The notes under the pieces: generated by a model | Told to the model about the DNA's origin: nothing | The model's input: the letters and a program-made list of their open reading frames with translations, nothing else | The model's database searches: none | Assembly: GCF_945870625.1 (NCBI RefSeq) | Contig: NZ_CAMBTS010000004.1 | Coordinates: 1-64,000 of the forward strand | Source of the DNA: Novosphingobium sp. Chol11 | Lineage (GTDB): Bacteria; Pseudomonadota; Alphaproteobacteria; Sphingomonadales; Sphingomonadaceae | Reading direction: 5' to 3' | Length of the DNA: 64,000 bases | Translations under genes and position numbers: made by a program | Part shown: piece by piece, positions 37,220 through 45,835 of the stretch | Numbering within the stretch: the stretch's first letter is position 1 | How the letters are laid out: each line of letters opens with the position of its first letter

Positions 37220-37246
37220 TTATCCGCAGCACTGCGTAACAAGAAC

Positions 37247-37270
37247 GGGCCGGCTCGCGAGAGTCGGCCC
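37247..37270 (+). terminator. Intrinsic terminator of the atp operon
   Basis: GGGCCGGCTC and GAGTCGGCCC pair with one mismatch around GCGA, followed by TTTGTT, 27 bases after atpC. This is a well-formed terminator for the operon. Confidence 0.8.
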
Positions 37271-37385
37271 TTTGTTCATCCGGTTTGACCGCATGTGCCC
37301 TTTGGCGCGGCCGAGTTCGTCATGCACCCGTCATATGACAGCCCCACAGGAGCGCTGAACACCAGACCTTCAGGGGCGGAAGACG

Positions 37386-38057
37386 ATGCCGCAGATCGAT
37401 ATTCTGCTGACCGGTTCGCTGGCGGTCGGGCATGAGCCTTTCGCCCACAACGAGCTGCGCGTGGTGTTTCACCTGTGGGATGGCGCCGCGCGGCTGCCGC
37501 TGCTGGAAGGGCGCGCATGGGCCTTTGTCGATTGGTTGCTGCCTGCGCTTTCCGGGCTTGAGCTATGCCGCCGTTTGCGGCTCGACCCGCAGACCGAGAA
37601 CGCGCATGTCACGATGATCCTTGAGGATGATGACGATGACGCGAGACGCCGCGCGCTGCGCGCCGGGGCGGACGATTACATTGTCGGCCCGCTGACCCGG
37701 GCGGTGCTGCTAGACCGGGTGCTGGCGGTGCAACTGCCGCAGCAGGAGCTTGCCGCGCGCACACGGCGGCTGGGCGATCTCTCGCTCGATCTGGCCGCCT
37801 TGCAGGTGCGCTGGAAAGACACGCCGATCCCGCTTATGCCCAACGAATTTCGCCTGCTGCGCTACCTGATGGAGCAGCCGGGCCGCGTATTCTCGCGCGC
37901 GCAACTGATCGCCGCGCTGGGCAAAGTGGAGCCACCGCTCGACGAGCGCACGGTGGACGCCTGGGTCAGCCGCCTGCGCCGCGCACTGCGCGAGGCGGGC
38001 GCGGGCAACATGCTGCGCACCGTCCGCGCGCTGGGCTATGTGCTCGATCGGCCATAA
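37386..38057 (+). CDS. Response regulator with degenerate receiver, OmpR/PhoB type
   Basis: This 223-residue protein has an N-terminal receiver-like domain (1-115) and a C-terminal winged-helix DNA-binding domain (125-223, with PLMPNEFRLLRYLMEQPGRVFSRAQLIAAL and RTVRALGYVLDRP). Asp49 sits where the phosphoacceptor should be (FVDWLLPALSG). The acidic pair at the N-terminus is missing (ILLTGSL), the conserved Thr/Ser is replaced (MILE), and the switch Lys is Gly101 (IVGPL instead of VTKPF). It is probably not controlled by ordinary phosphorylation. No histidine kinase is adjacent. Confidence 0.85.
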   Translation: MPQIDILLTGSLAVGHEPFAHNELRVVFHLWDGAARLPLLEGRAWAFVDWLLPALSGLELCRRLRLDPQTENAHVTMILEDDDDDARRRALRAGADDYIVGPLTRAVLLDRVLAVQLPQQELAARTRRLGDLSLDLAALQVRWKDTPIPLMPNEFRLLRYLMEQPGRVFSRAQLIAALGKVEPPLDERTVDAWVSRLRRALREAGAGNMLRTVRALGYVLDRP

Positions 38058-38077
38058 GGGGCGCGGCGCGCGAAAAA

Positions 38078-38104
38078 GGGGCGCGATCCTTGCGGACGCG
38101 CCCC
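38078..38104. terminator. Bidirectional terminator candidate
   Basis: GGGGCGCG and CGCGCCCC, extended inward by TCC/GGA around TTGC, with AAAAA before and CCTTTG after. It lies between the convergent response regulator and TonB-dependent receptor genes and could serve both. Confidence 0.65.
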
Positions 38105-38138
38105 CCTTTGTCTCATCCGTTTTGCAGATACGACCCGA

Positions 38139-40655
38139 TCAGAACTTTGCCCCTGCGCGAAGGCCGATCGTGCGAGGTGCGGTGGCGAAAACATAAGGCC
38201 GACCGGTGCATGCCCCGCACGAAACCGTGCGCGAGAGCTGGCCGCGCGTATCAAAGATGTTGGAGACGAAAAGCTCGAGCGAATAGTTTGTCCAATTGCT
38301 GCCGATGGCTGCGTTGATTGTGCCAAAAGACGGCAAGCCGCCTTGGGCATTGGCAAAGGCAACGCGCAGATCCGATGAAGCCTCCGACTGGAAGCTGAAG
38401 TTCAATTGGCCATAGACATTGGCACTGCCGACAGGCGCTGTGTAGCGCGCGGTTGCCGCCATTTTGAGCTGCGGAGTGATCGGCAGACGGGTTCCGCCGG
38501 GAGCCAATACGTCGGCGCCCGAACAGACCACGCCTTGATCCGCAGTACGGCACAAGTTGTTCAGCGTCTTGGCATCGGTGTAAGCTGCGGCAATGTTGAG
38601 GTTGAGCCGCTCCAGTTGGAAAGTGGCATCAACGTCGAAGCCGCGAATCCGCGCGTTAGGACCGTTGGTGATGACGGTAAAGCTGTTGGGGCCAAGATAG
38701 CTGAACTGGAAATTTTGCCAGTTTTGCTGATAAACGGCGGCATTGAGCCGCATGGCACCCAGCTTTACCTTGGCACCAAGTTCATAATTCATCAGGAAAT
38801 CCGGCCGGTAGCTGCCGAAATCGCCGCGGCGGTTATTGCCGCCGGGGCGAAAGCCCTTCGATGCTGTGGCATAGAACAACAAGCCATCCCGAGGTTTCCA
38901 AGTGGCGTTGAAGCGCCAGGTTGCGCCGTCACCCTTGGCCCGCACGGGATCGACCCTGCCGTTGTTGAACTCGCCAAGGTTGGTGCATGGCCCTCCGGCC
39001 ACGGCGGCCGGAAGCAAGGTGGTGTCTGCCTGTCCCGCCAATTGCGCGGCACGCAGCCGCACGCCGGATTGGGTGAAGCACCCGGCAACGCCGGTTTGCG
39101 TCGAAAAGATTGCGTTGGGCGGGCCGCTGTTGTTGCCGCCCTGAATGAAGTTTGGATCACGGCCAAAGCCGAAGAAGCCGATCAGCGTGTTGTCATATCT
39201 GAAATACCGGCCGCCGGCGGTCAGCGTGACGGTTGGCGCAATGTCCCAGCTCAGTTCGCCGAACGCCGCGTAGTTTTTGTCGACGCGATACTGCTTTGTG
39301 AGCCACAGGGTTCCAGGCAGATTATTGACCGAAAGCTGCGGAGCAAGATTGGTGACCAGATAATTCTGCTCGATCTGGTTCGACTGGAACTGGTAAAATG
39401 CGCCAGCTACAAGCCGCACAGGATTTTCCACCGGTGAGGCAATGCGCAATTCCTGGCTGAACATCTTGAAATGGTCACCGCCGATCACCCGCTGGCGCGG
39501 ATCGATCGTGTCTCCGGCTCCATCCTGAAAATACTGGTACGAAGCCACTCCGCCAGACGAGGCATAGATCGAATCGTAAGCCTCGGCATAGTCGGTGTAG
39601 TCGCTCGACGAAAAAGTCTTGCGATCAAGGTAGGCTGTGGCCGAGGTCAGATCCCAGTTGCCAATCTTGCCTTCGATCGTCAGCGCGCCCTGGATAAACC
39701 GGTCGTTGCGGAAATCGGGGAAGAAGCGCTGGACCTGCAGATCGCCGACGCTGGGATCGAAGCTGTAGATACCGTGGCTTTTGGTTTCCTGAATCATGAC
39801 CGACGGGGTCACCGTCCAGTTGTCGTCCAGATTGACCTTCAGCGCGGCGCGGCCGCCATAGATGTCGGTATCGTTGAAGTTCTTTTCCACCAAGCCCGCG
39901 TTGTTAACGCAAATCCCGCCTGGCTGGAGCAGAAAACAGCGCGTCCCGGCCACGTTGTCGATAAACCCGGCATCTTTTTGGTAGAAAGCAACAATGCGCA
40001 GCGCAGCCGCCGACGATAGCGGAAGGTTGATCATGCCTTCGATGTTTCCGCCCTGGCCGCCCTTTTCAACGGTGTTGACCTGGCTATCGATCGACGCGGA
40101 AAATCCGGTTGCATCAGGCTTGTTGGTGATGATGCGGATCGTACCTGCCTCGGAGCTTGCGCCATAGAGCGTGCCCTGCGGCCCGGCGAGGCTTTCGATG
40201 CGGGCAATATCGTAGACATGGACGTCGAGGTTTCCGCCGATCGTCGTAACCGGCTGTTCATCGAGATAGACACCGACCGAGGGGAGTGAGCCTGAATGAT
40301 TGCCATCGCCGCCCGAGGCCACGCCGCGCATGTAGATCACGTTGGTTCCCGGCGTACCGGCCGATTGCGCCACGATCGATGGCAACTGCTGCGTGTAACT
40401 GTTGAAATTCGAAACGTTAAGCTGATCAAGCTTGGCGCTAGTGAGCGCCTGAATGGCGATCGGCACGTTCTGGAGGTTTTCGCTACGCTTCTGGGCTGTG
40501 ACGATGATCACGTTGGGATCGGAATCGACAATCGCAGCATCTGCTGCATTCTGCGGCGCATCCTGCGCCATCGCGACTGGCGCGGCGAGCGCGGTGGAAG
40601 CCAGCAAAGCCAGCCGGGTCAAACGACCGGCCATCGAGTCCCCGTAAATTTTCAT
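38139..40655 (-). CDS. TonB-dependent outer membrane receptor
   Basis: This 838-residue receptor starts with a signal peptide (MAGRLTRLALLASTALAAPVAMAQDA). A plug domain follows with a TonB-box-like DPNVIIVTAQKRSENLQNVPIAI. The rest is a beta-barrel ending in a terminal aromatic-type strand (TIGLRAGAKF). It imports a large substrate across the outer membrane using TonB energy. It belongs to the big sphingomonad OAR-like/TBDR group, whose substrates are often plant- or aromatic-derived. ATG 40655 is chosen over 40667 because GGG is spaced correctly upstream. A TPR sulfotransferase gene follows the same strand upstream. Confidence 0.92.
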   Translation of the reverse strand: MKIYGDSMAGRLTRLALLASTALAAPVAMAQDAPQNAADAAIVDSDPNVIIVTAQKRSENLQNVPIAIQALTSAKLDQLNVSNFNSYTQQLPSIVAQSAGTPGTNVIYMRGVASGGDGNHSGSLPSVGVYLDEQPVTTIGGNLDVHVYDIARIESLAGPQGTLYGASSEAGTIRIITNKPDATGFSASIDSQVNTVEKGGQGGNIEGMINLPLSSAAALRIVAFYQKDAGFIDNVAGTRCFLLQPGGICVNNAGLVEKNFNDTDIYGGRAALKVNLDDNWTVTPSVMIQETKSHGIYSFDPSVGDLQVQRFFPDFRNDRFIQGALTIEGKIGNWDLTSATAYLDRKTFSSSDYTDYAEAYDSIYASSGGVASYQYFQDGAGDTIDPRQRVIGGDHFKMFSQELRIASPVENPVRLVAGAFYQFQSNQIEQNYLVTNLAPQLSVNNLPGTLWLTKQYRVDKNYAAFGELSWDIAPTVTLTAGGRYFRYDNTLIGFFGFGRDPNFIQGGNNSGPPNAIFSTQTGVAGCFTQSGVRLRAAQLAGQADTTLLPAAVAGGPCTNLGEFNNGRVDPVRAKGDGATWRFNATWKPRDGLLFYATASKGFRPGGNNRRGDFGSYRPDFLMNYELGAKVKLGAMRLNAAVYQQNWQNFQFSYLGPNSFTVITNGPNARIRGFDVDATFQLERLNLNIAAAYTDAKTLNNLCRTADQGVVCSGADVLAPGGTRLPITPQLKMAATARYTAPVGSANVYGQLNFSFQSEASSDLRVAFANAQGGLPSFGTINAAIGSNWTNYSLELFVSNIFDTRGQLSRTVSCGACTGRPYVFATAPRTIGLRAGAKF

Positions 40656-40786
40656 GATTTTGCCCATCCCACGTTTTACGTCGATTATCCCAACCGGGTG
40701 CACCCAGCGCACCGGTGAGGTCAAGAAGGTACGACTGTGCTTGATCTGTTGCGCCCCAATCTGTTGCAACTCAGCCACACTGCCGA

Positions 40787-42370
40787 TCACAAACCGGGCG
40801 GCGCATCGGGGTATGCTTCCAAAACTGGCCCCAGTGCTGCCTCCAGCGGCCCTAGCCAAGGCTCGAAGGCTTTCCATGCCTCGGTCCCTTCGCGGTAGAT
40901 CGGCTGGCGCACTTGCTCTGAACTGGGTGTGCGCACCGCGCGCGCGTTGTCATAAAAGGCCAGGCACGCGGGCTCGAAATCGAGCCCGCAGTAAGCCAGC
41001 AGCGCGCGTACTTCGCCCTCGGTGTCGTCAACCATCCGCTCGTAAATCACACGGTGAATCCGGCCCGGCAAAACCGCATCGAGATGTGCCATCAGCCGCA
41101 CATAATCCCGGTAATAGCGCCCGACGTCGTCCAGATCATACGTAAAGCCCTGCCCCCGCGCAAAGTGTTGCTTGAAATTGGAAAAGCAGCACGACAGCGG
41201 ATGGCGGCGCGCATCGACGATCCTGGCACCCGGCAGGATGAGGTGGATGAAGCCCGCGTGCAGCCAGTTGTTCGGCATCTTGTCGATGAACAGCGGCCGC
41301 GCGGTGTGCCGCTGCACCCGGGTGCGCGCCAGATAGTCCTCGCCCAGCGCGCGCAGCTGCGCCGCAGACAGTTCCGCCAGCGCGCGAGGATAGCCATCGA
41401 TACTGCGCGCGAGCATCGCGATATCGGGCAGCTCGGTGGTGCCCTCCACCGCGCTGTGGCTGGAGAGGATCTGCTCGATCAGCGTGGAGCCCGCGCGCGG
41501 CATGCCCAGTACGAAGATCGGATCGGGCGCGGCGCAGCCGGCCCCTGCCCCTCGCGCAAACAACGCGGGCGCGGCGGCGGCGATCATGGCATCGACTTGC
41601 GCGGTCATGTCCTGCGCCCGGTATGCCAAGCGCTTTTTGCGCAAGGCGTTGGCGGCGGCATAGTGCGCGAAAGCGGCCTCGGCCTCGCCGCGATCCTCCA
41701 GTCCCTTGCCCAGCGCAAAATCGAGATGCCAGCGGTCTTCGTCCGCAAGATCGTCCGGCTCCAGCGCCGCCCGCATCGCCGCCAGATCCTTGTCAGAAAA
41801 GCGCACCGTCTTGAGATTGGCAAGGCTCCACCACACCTCGCCCAGCCCGGGACTGAGCTCAAGCGCGCGGCGATAGGCGGCAATCCCTTCGGTCAGCTGG
41901 CCCACGGTCTTGAGCATGTGGCCAAAGCTCATCCAAACTTTAGGTTGATTCGGCGCATCGCTCAGCACCTGGCGGTAAAGTGCCAGCGCCTCGTCAAACT
42001 CGCCAAGCCGGCCGAACGCAGCCGCCTGCAGATTGGCTGCGCCGATATTGTCGGGATCTTCGGCGGTGACGCGCGCCAGTTCGTCGATCGCCTCGGCCGC
42101 GCGGTTGGTGCGATAGAGCACCAGCGCCAGATTGGCGCGCGCCGGGGTGAAACCGGGGGCGAGCTCGATCGCCCGGCGCAGCAGGTTTTCCGCGTCGGTA
42201 TAGCGCCCGATCCGTCCGGCCAGCTCGGCAAACAGGCGGATCGCGCGCACATCGAACGGATTTTCCTTGAGCAGCGCGCGCAGCAGCGGCTCGGCCTCGT
42301 GGAGCACGTTGTCGTTCATCGCCATGGCGGCGGCAACGAGGCGCGGATCGTATGCAGTGACAGTGGCCAT
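40787..42370 (-). CDS. TPR repeat sulfotransferase
   Basis: This 527-residue protein has an N-terminal array of tetratricopeptide repeats (about residues 20-250) and a C-terminal sulfotransferase domain. The PAPS-binding 5'-phosphosulfate loop appears in IFVLGMPRAGSTLIEQIL, and RRHPLSCCFSNFKQHFA is the 3'-phosphate region. It would transfer sulfate, or act in a protein-bound context as in other TPR sulfotransferases. Start ATG 42370 is used. A GTG at 42388 is also in frame, and neither has a convincing ribosome-binding site. It lies 131 bases upstream of the TonB-dependent receptor gene. Confidence 0.88.
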   Translation of the reverse strand: MATVTAYDPRLVAAAMAMNDNVLHEAEPLLRALLKENPFDVRAIRLFAELAGRIGRYTDAENLLRRAIELAPGFTPARANLALVLYRTNRAAEAIDELARVTAEDPDNIGAANLQAAAFGRLGEFDEALALYRQVLSDAPNQPKVWMSFGHMLKTVGQLTEGIAAYRRALELSPGLGEVWWSLANLKTVRFSDKDLAAMRAALEPDDLADEDRWHLDFALGKGLEDRGEAEAAFAHYAAANALRKKRLAYRAQDMTAQVDAMIAAAAPALFARGAGAGCAAPDPIFVLGMPRAGSTLIEQILSSHSAVEGTTELPDIAMLARSIDGYPRALAELSAAQLRALGEDYLARTRVQRHTARPLFIDKMPNNWLHAGFIHLILPGARIVDARRHPLSCCFSNFKQHFARGQGFTYDLDDVGRYYRDYVRLMAHLDAVLPGRIHRVIYERMVDDTEGEVRALLAYCGLDFEPACLAFYDNARAVRTPSSEQVRQPIYREGTEAWKAFEPWLGPLEAALGPVLEAYPDAPPGL

Positions 42371-42457
42371 CACCTTTGCAACAAACACGGTGACGGCGCG
42401 CGATCAAGCGTTACTGTCATGATCTTGTCCCCGAAGCGGGGAGCGGGGGAGGCGCGC

Positions 42458-43747
42458 GTGGGCACCAAGGGCAAAGGTCTCGGCTTCTGGATGGTGCTGG
42501 CGCTGTGTGTCGGCAACATGATCGGCTCGGGCATCTATCTGCTCCCCGCCACGCTCGCGCCGCTGGGCACCAACCAGCTTTATGGCTGGATCGTGACCAT
42601 CGGCGGGGCGACCTGCCTTGCTGCGGTGTTTGCGCGGATGAGCGCGAAGCTGCCGATCTGCGGCGGGCCTTATGCCTATGCACAGGCCGCGTTCGGGCCG
42701 TTTGCCGGGTTTTGCGCGGCATGGAGCTATTGGGTGATGCTGTGGGCGGGCAACGGCGCGATTGCTGTCGCCGTCGTCAGCAATCTCAGCCTGATCTTTC
42801 CCGCCATCGGCCAGACCACCGGCCTGCCCGCGCTGCTCTCGGTGGGCTGCGTCTGGCTGCTGACCTGGGTCAATATTCGCGGTGTGCGCTCTGCCGGAGA
42901 GGTTTCGGTGATCACCAGCGCGATCAAGCTGATGCCGCTGGTGCTGCTGATCGGGCTTGCGCTGTGGCTCACGCTGATCGGCGCGCCGCATGTAGCGCAG
43001 CCGCCGGTGCCGATTGCGGCGGGCGCGATTGCAACGGCGGCGGGCCTCACCTTCTGGGGCTTCCTCGGCCTTGAATCCGCGACCGTTCCGGCGGGCAAAG
43101 TGGAAAACGCGGCGCGCGTGGTGCCGCTCGCCACGCTGATCGGCGTAATGCTCACAGGCGTGATCTACCTCGGCATCAGCCTGGCCTTCTGGGCCTATAT
43201 GCCGTTGGCTGCCGCCGCCGCCTCCCCCGCCCCGGTCGCCGATTTGCTGGGCCGCTATTTCGGCAGCGGCATGGGGCAAGTGGTCGCGGTCTTCGCCGCG
43301 ATCAGCGCCTTCGGCACGCTCAACGGTTTCATCCTGCTGCAAGGCGAAATGCCCTGCGCGATGGCGCGCGGCGGGGTGTTTCCGGCATGGTTCGCACATG
43401 ATGGCGCGAGCGGCACGCCGGTGCGCAGCCATGTGGTGTCCTCGATCCTGCTTTCGGCGGTAACTCTACTCAATTTCGGGCGCGGCATGGGCGATCTGTT
43501 CCAGTTCATTGCCTCGATCAGTCTGGCGGCGGGAATGCTCAGCTATTTCATCAGCATGATGGCCGCGATCCGGCTCTTGCCGGAAGAACGCTGGCTGATC
43601 GTGGTCGCGCTGATCGGCGCGGCGTTCATCGTCTGGGCGACCTGGGGGCTGGGCGCGAGCGCGGTGGGATACGGCGCGCTGCTCGTGGCGGCAGGGCTGC
43701 CGGTCTATTGGGCGGTGCGGCGGGGGCAAGGCGCGGCGCTGGCATGA
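42458..43747 (+). CDS. APC-family amino acid permease
   Basis: This 429-residue protein has about twelve membrane segments. It begins LGFWMVLALCVGNMIGSGIYLLPATLAP, the APC superfamily signature, as in arginine/agmatine or basic amino acid antiporters. GTG 42458 is preferred as start because GGGGGAGG lies 5 bases upstream; ATG 42419 would add 13 residues. It is divergent from the sulfotransferase and overlaps the small membrane gene by 4 bases (ATGA). The substrate is unknown. Confidence 0.85.
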   Translation: MGTKGKGLGFWMVLALCVGNMIGSGIYLLPATLAPLGTNQLYGWIVTIGGATCLAAVFARMSAKLPICGGPYAYAQAAFGPFAGFCAAWSYWVMLWAGNGAIAVAVVSNLSLIFPAIGQTTGLPALLSVGCVWLLTWVNIRGVRSAGEVSVITSAIKLMPLVLLIGLALWLTLIGAPHVAQPPVPIAAGAIATAAGLTFWGFLGLESATVPAGKVENAARVVPLATLIGVMLTGVIYLGISLAFWAYMPLAAAAASPAPVADLLGRYFGSGMGQVVAVFAAISAFGTLNGFILLQGEMPCAMARGGVFPAWFAHDGASGTPVRSHVVSSILLSAVTLLNFGRGMGDLFQFIASISLAAGMLSYFISMMAAIRLLPEERWLIVVALIGAAFIVWATWGLGASAVGYGALLVAAGLPVYWAVRRGQGAALA

Positions 43748-43929
43748 AGCCCCGCTGGTGGAAGCGGCTCTGGCTGCGCTATCTCTATTATTGCAAGCAG
43801 CACTGGATCATCGCCGGGGCGATCACGGTGTGGGTGCTATGGGGGGTGCTGCAGGTGGGCATCCAGCTGCTGCCCGTGCTGCTGCAGTTCGTGTTCGAGT
43901 TTGGGATCTCGCTGATCGCAGCGCTCTAG
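43744..43929 (+). CDS. Small membrane protein coupled to permease
   Basis: This 61-residue protein begins basic and aromatic (MKPRWWKRLWLRYLYYCKQHW). One long hydrophobic span follows (IIAGAITVWVLWGVLQVGIQLLPVLLQFVFEFGISLIAAL). Its ATG overlaps the permease stop (ATGA), so the two are translated together, which suggests a small accessory subunit of the permease. No family is recognised. Confidence 0.6.
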   Translation: MKPRWWKRLWLRYLYYCKQHWIIAGAITVWVLWGVLQVGIQLLPVLLQFVFEFGISLIAAL

Positions 43930-43965
43930 CGCGCGTCCCCCTTCACCACCGCCTTCGGCGCCGGT

Positions 43966-44069
43966 CCCCCTCCCCGTTTGGACTTCGTCAAAACAGGGAG
44001 GATCAAGGTCCTCCCCATTTTCCCGCAGGGCAAATGGGGAGGTGGCAGTCCGGAGGACTGACGGAGGGG
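43966..44069. repeat. Intergenic palindromic repeat
   Basis: The spacer between two convergent genes contains a hairpin CCTCCCCATTT/AAATGGGGAGG (44010-44042) and a second one, CAGTCC/GGACTG (44046-44060). It is bounded by CCCCCTCCCCG on the left and CGGAGGGG on the right. It has the form of a dispersed CTCCCCATTT-type repeat of sphingomonads and may also act as terminator for both genes. Confidence 0.7.
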
Positions 44070-44073
44070 TGCT

Positions 44074-45705
44074 TTACCGCGCCCTATGCAGCGCTTTCCA
44101 CACCACCGAGCGGTCGCGGATGATCTCCGCCGCCGCATTGTGGCCGGGAGCGCCGGTGACGCCGCCGCCCGGGTGCGTGCCCGATCCGCACATGTAGAGC
44201 CCCTTGATCGGCGAGCGGTAGTCGCCGTTGCCGAGCACGGGCCGCGCGCCATAAAGCTGGTCGAGGCCCATCTGGCCGTGGAAGATATCGCCGCCGATCA
44301 GGCCGAACTTGCGCTCCAGATCGAGCGGCGAGTGGATCTGGCGGCCCAGCACCGCTGCCTTGAAATTGGGGGCATGGTCGTTGACCGTGTCGATGATGAG
44401 ATCGGCCACCTTCTCGCGCACATCGTCCCAGCTTTGCGGGCTGCCGTTCTTCTTGGGCGGCAATTCGGGCGCGAACTGCTGGCAGAACAGGCTGGCGATA
44501 TGCTGGCCCGGCGGCGCGAGGCTGTCGTCCACTGTGCTCGGCAACTTGATCTCGATGATCGGCTTTTTCGACCATCCCTGCGCTTTGGCGTCGGTAAACG
44601 CCTGATCCATGTAGTCCATGCCCGGCGCGATGATGATCCCGGCGGTGTGGTGCTCGGCCTTGTCCTTGCCCGGCAGCACGGTAAAGCTGGGCAGCTCCGA
44701 CAGCGCGACATTCATGCGGAAAGTGCCCGAGCCGGTCTTGTAGCCCTTGATCCGGCGGTTGAAATCGGGATCAAGATCGCTTGCATCCACCATCTGGCGA
44801 AAGAGCATCGCCGGGCCGACATTGGCCGCAACGATCGGCGCATAAAGCTCCTCGCCGCTCGCCAGCTTGACGCCGGTCGCTTTTCCATTGTTCACCAGCA
44901 CTTTGTCGACCGGGCATTCGAGGCTGATTTCCACGCCATATTCGGCGCAGGCGGCGGCCATCGCGGTGGTGATCGCGCCCATCCCGCCAACCGAATGGCC
45001 CCATGCGCCCATCTTGCCGTTCACTTCGCCAAACACATGGTGGAGCAGCACGTAAGCGCTGCCCGGGGTCGAGACGCCGGCATAATTGCCCACGACTGCG
45101 TCAAAGCCGAACGCAGTTTTCACATAATCATGTTCGAACCAGCCATCGAGGAAATCGCGCGCCGACTTGGTGAAAATGTCGAGCAGATCGCGCTGCGCGG
45201 CGAGGTCCATCTTGGCCAGCGGCCAGCCCTGCTGCGCCGCCAGCATCAGTGAACGCGCGCCGCCGCCGGCATTGGGCGGGGTTTGCAGCGCGATATCGCG
45301 CAGCACTTGTGCCACCTTTTCAAGCGCGGCGTCGTAATGCTTGTAGGCGTCGGCGTCCTTCTGCGAAAACCGCGCAAACTCCGCCTCGGTGCGCGCCGCC
45401 CCGCCGCCGAGCTTCAGGTAGGTATCTGCAAACGGGAAGAAATTGCTGATCGTGCGCTCGATGATGCGAAAGCCGCGGTCGTGCAGCTTCATGTCGGCGA
45501 TCACCTTGGGCCGCAGCAGGCTGACCGTGTAGCTCGCGGTCGAATTGCGGAAACCGGGATGAAATTCCTCGGTCACGCAGGCCCCGCCGACGATATCGCG
45601 CCGTTCCAGCACGCGCACTTTCATCCCCGCCTTGGCCAGATAAAACGCGCAGACAAGGCCATTGTGGCCCCCGCCGATGATGAGCGCGTCGTAGCGATTG
45701 GTCAT
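44074..45705 (-). CDS. Phytoene-dehydrogenase-like FAD oxidoreductase
   Basis: This 543-residue FAD-dependent oxidoreductase has a dinucleotide-binding GGGHNGLVCAFYLAKAG at residues 11-27. The C-terminal FAD motif is GLYMCGSGTHPGGGVTGAPGHNAA. It matches the phytoene dehydrogenase-like/PYRD group, which includes carotenoid desaturases and many uncharacterised enzymes. No carotenoid genes are nearby. It lies downstream of a Rieske oxygenase on the same strand, so the two may act in one oxidative pathway. It could desaturate or oxidise a hydrocarbon or amine substrate. Confidence 0.85.
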   Translation of the reverse strand: MTNRYDALIIGGGHNGLVCAFYLAKAGMKVRVLERRDIVGGACVTEEFHPGFRNSTASYTVSLLRPKVIADMKLHDRGFRIIERTISNFFPFADTYLKLGGGAARTEAEFARFSQKDADAYKHYDAALEKVAQVLRDIALQTPPNAGGGARSLMLAAQQGWPLAKMDLAAQRDLLDIFTKSARDFLDGWFEHDYVKTAFGFDAVVGNYAGVSTPGSAYVLLHHVFGEVNGKMGAWGHSVGGMGAITTAMAAACAEYGVEISLECPVDKVLVNNGKATGVKLASGEELYAPIVAANVGPAMLFRQMVDASDLDPDFNRRIKGYKTGSGTFRMNVALSELPSFTVLPGKDKAEHHTAGIIIAPGMDYMDQAFTDAKAQGWSKKPIIEIKLPSTVDDSLAPPGQHIASLFCQQFAPELPPKKNGSPQSWDDVREKVADLIIDTVNDHAPNFKAAVLGRQIHSPLDLERKFGLIGGDIFHGQMGLDQLYGARPVLGNGDYRSPIKGLYMCGSGTHPGGGVTGAPGHNAAAEIIRDRSVVWKALHRAR

Positions 45706-45737
45706 TGGTATGCTCCCGATTTCCTAAGTGGGAAGAA

Positions 45738-45828
45738 CCCACCCCCGACCCCTCCCGCAAGCGGGAAGGGAGATTTGCGTTGCGCCCCTCCTTCCCCCCT
45801 CCCGCCTGCGGGAGGGGCCGGGGGTGGG
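45738..45828. repeat. GC-rich inverted repeat, 21-bp arms
   Basis: The arms CCCACCCCCGACCCCTCCCG(C) at 45738-45758 and its complement at 45808-45828 match at 20 of 21 bases. The right arm also forms its own hairpin with CCCCTCCCGC at 45796-45805. It belongs to the same family as the atpD-atpC spacer repeat. It separates the Rieske oxygenase gene and the FAD oxidoreductase gene. Confidence 0.85.
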
Positions 45829-45835
45829 CATTCCC

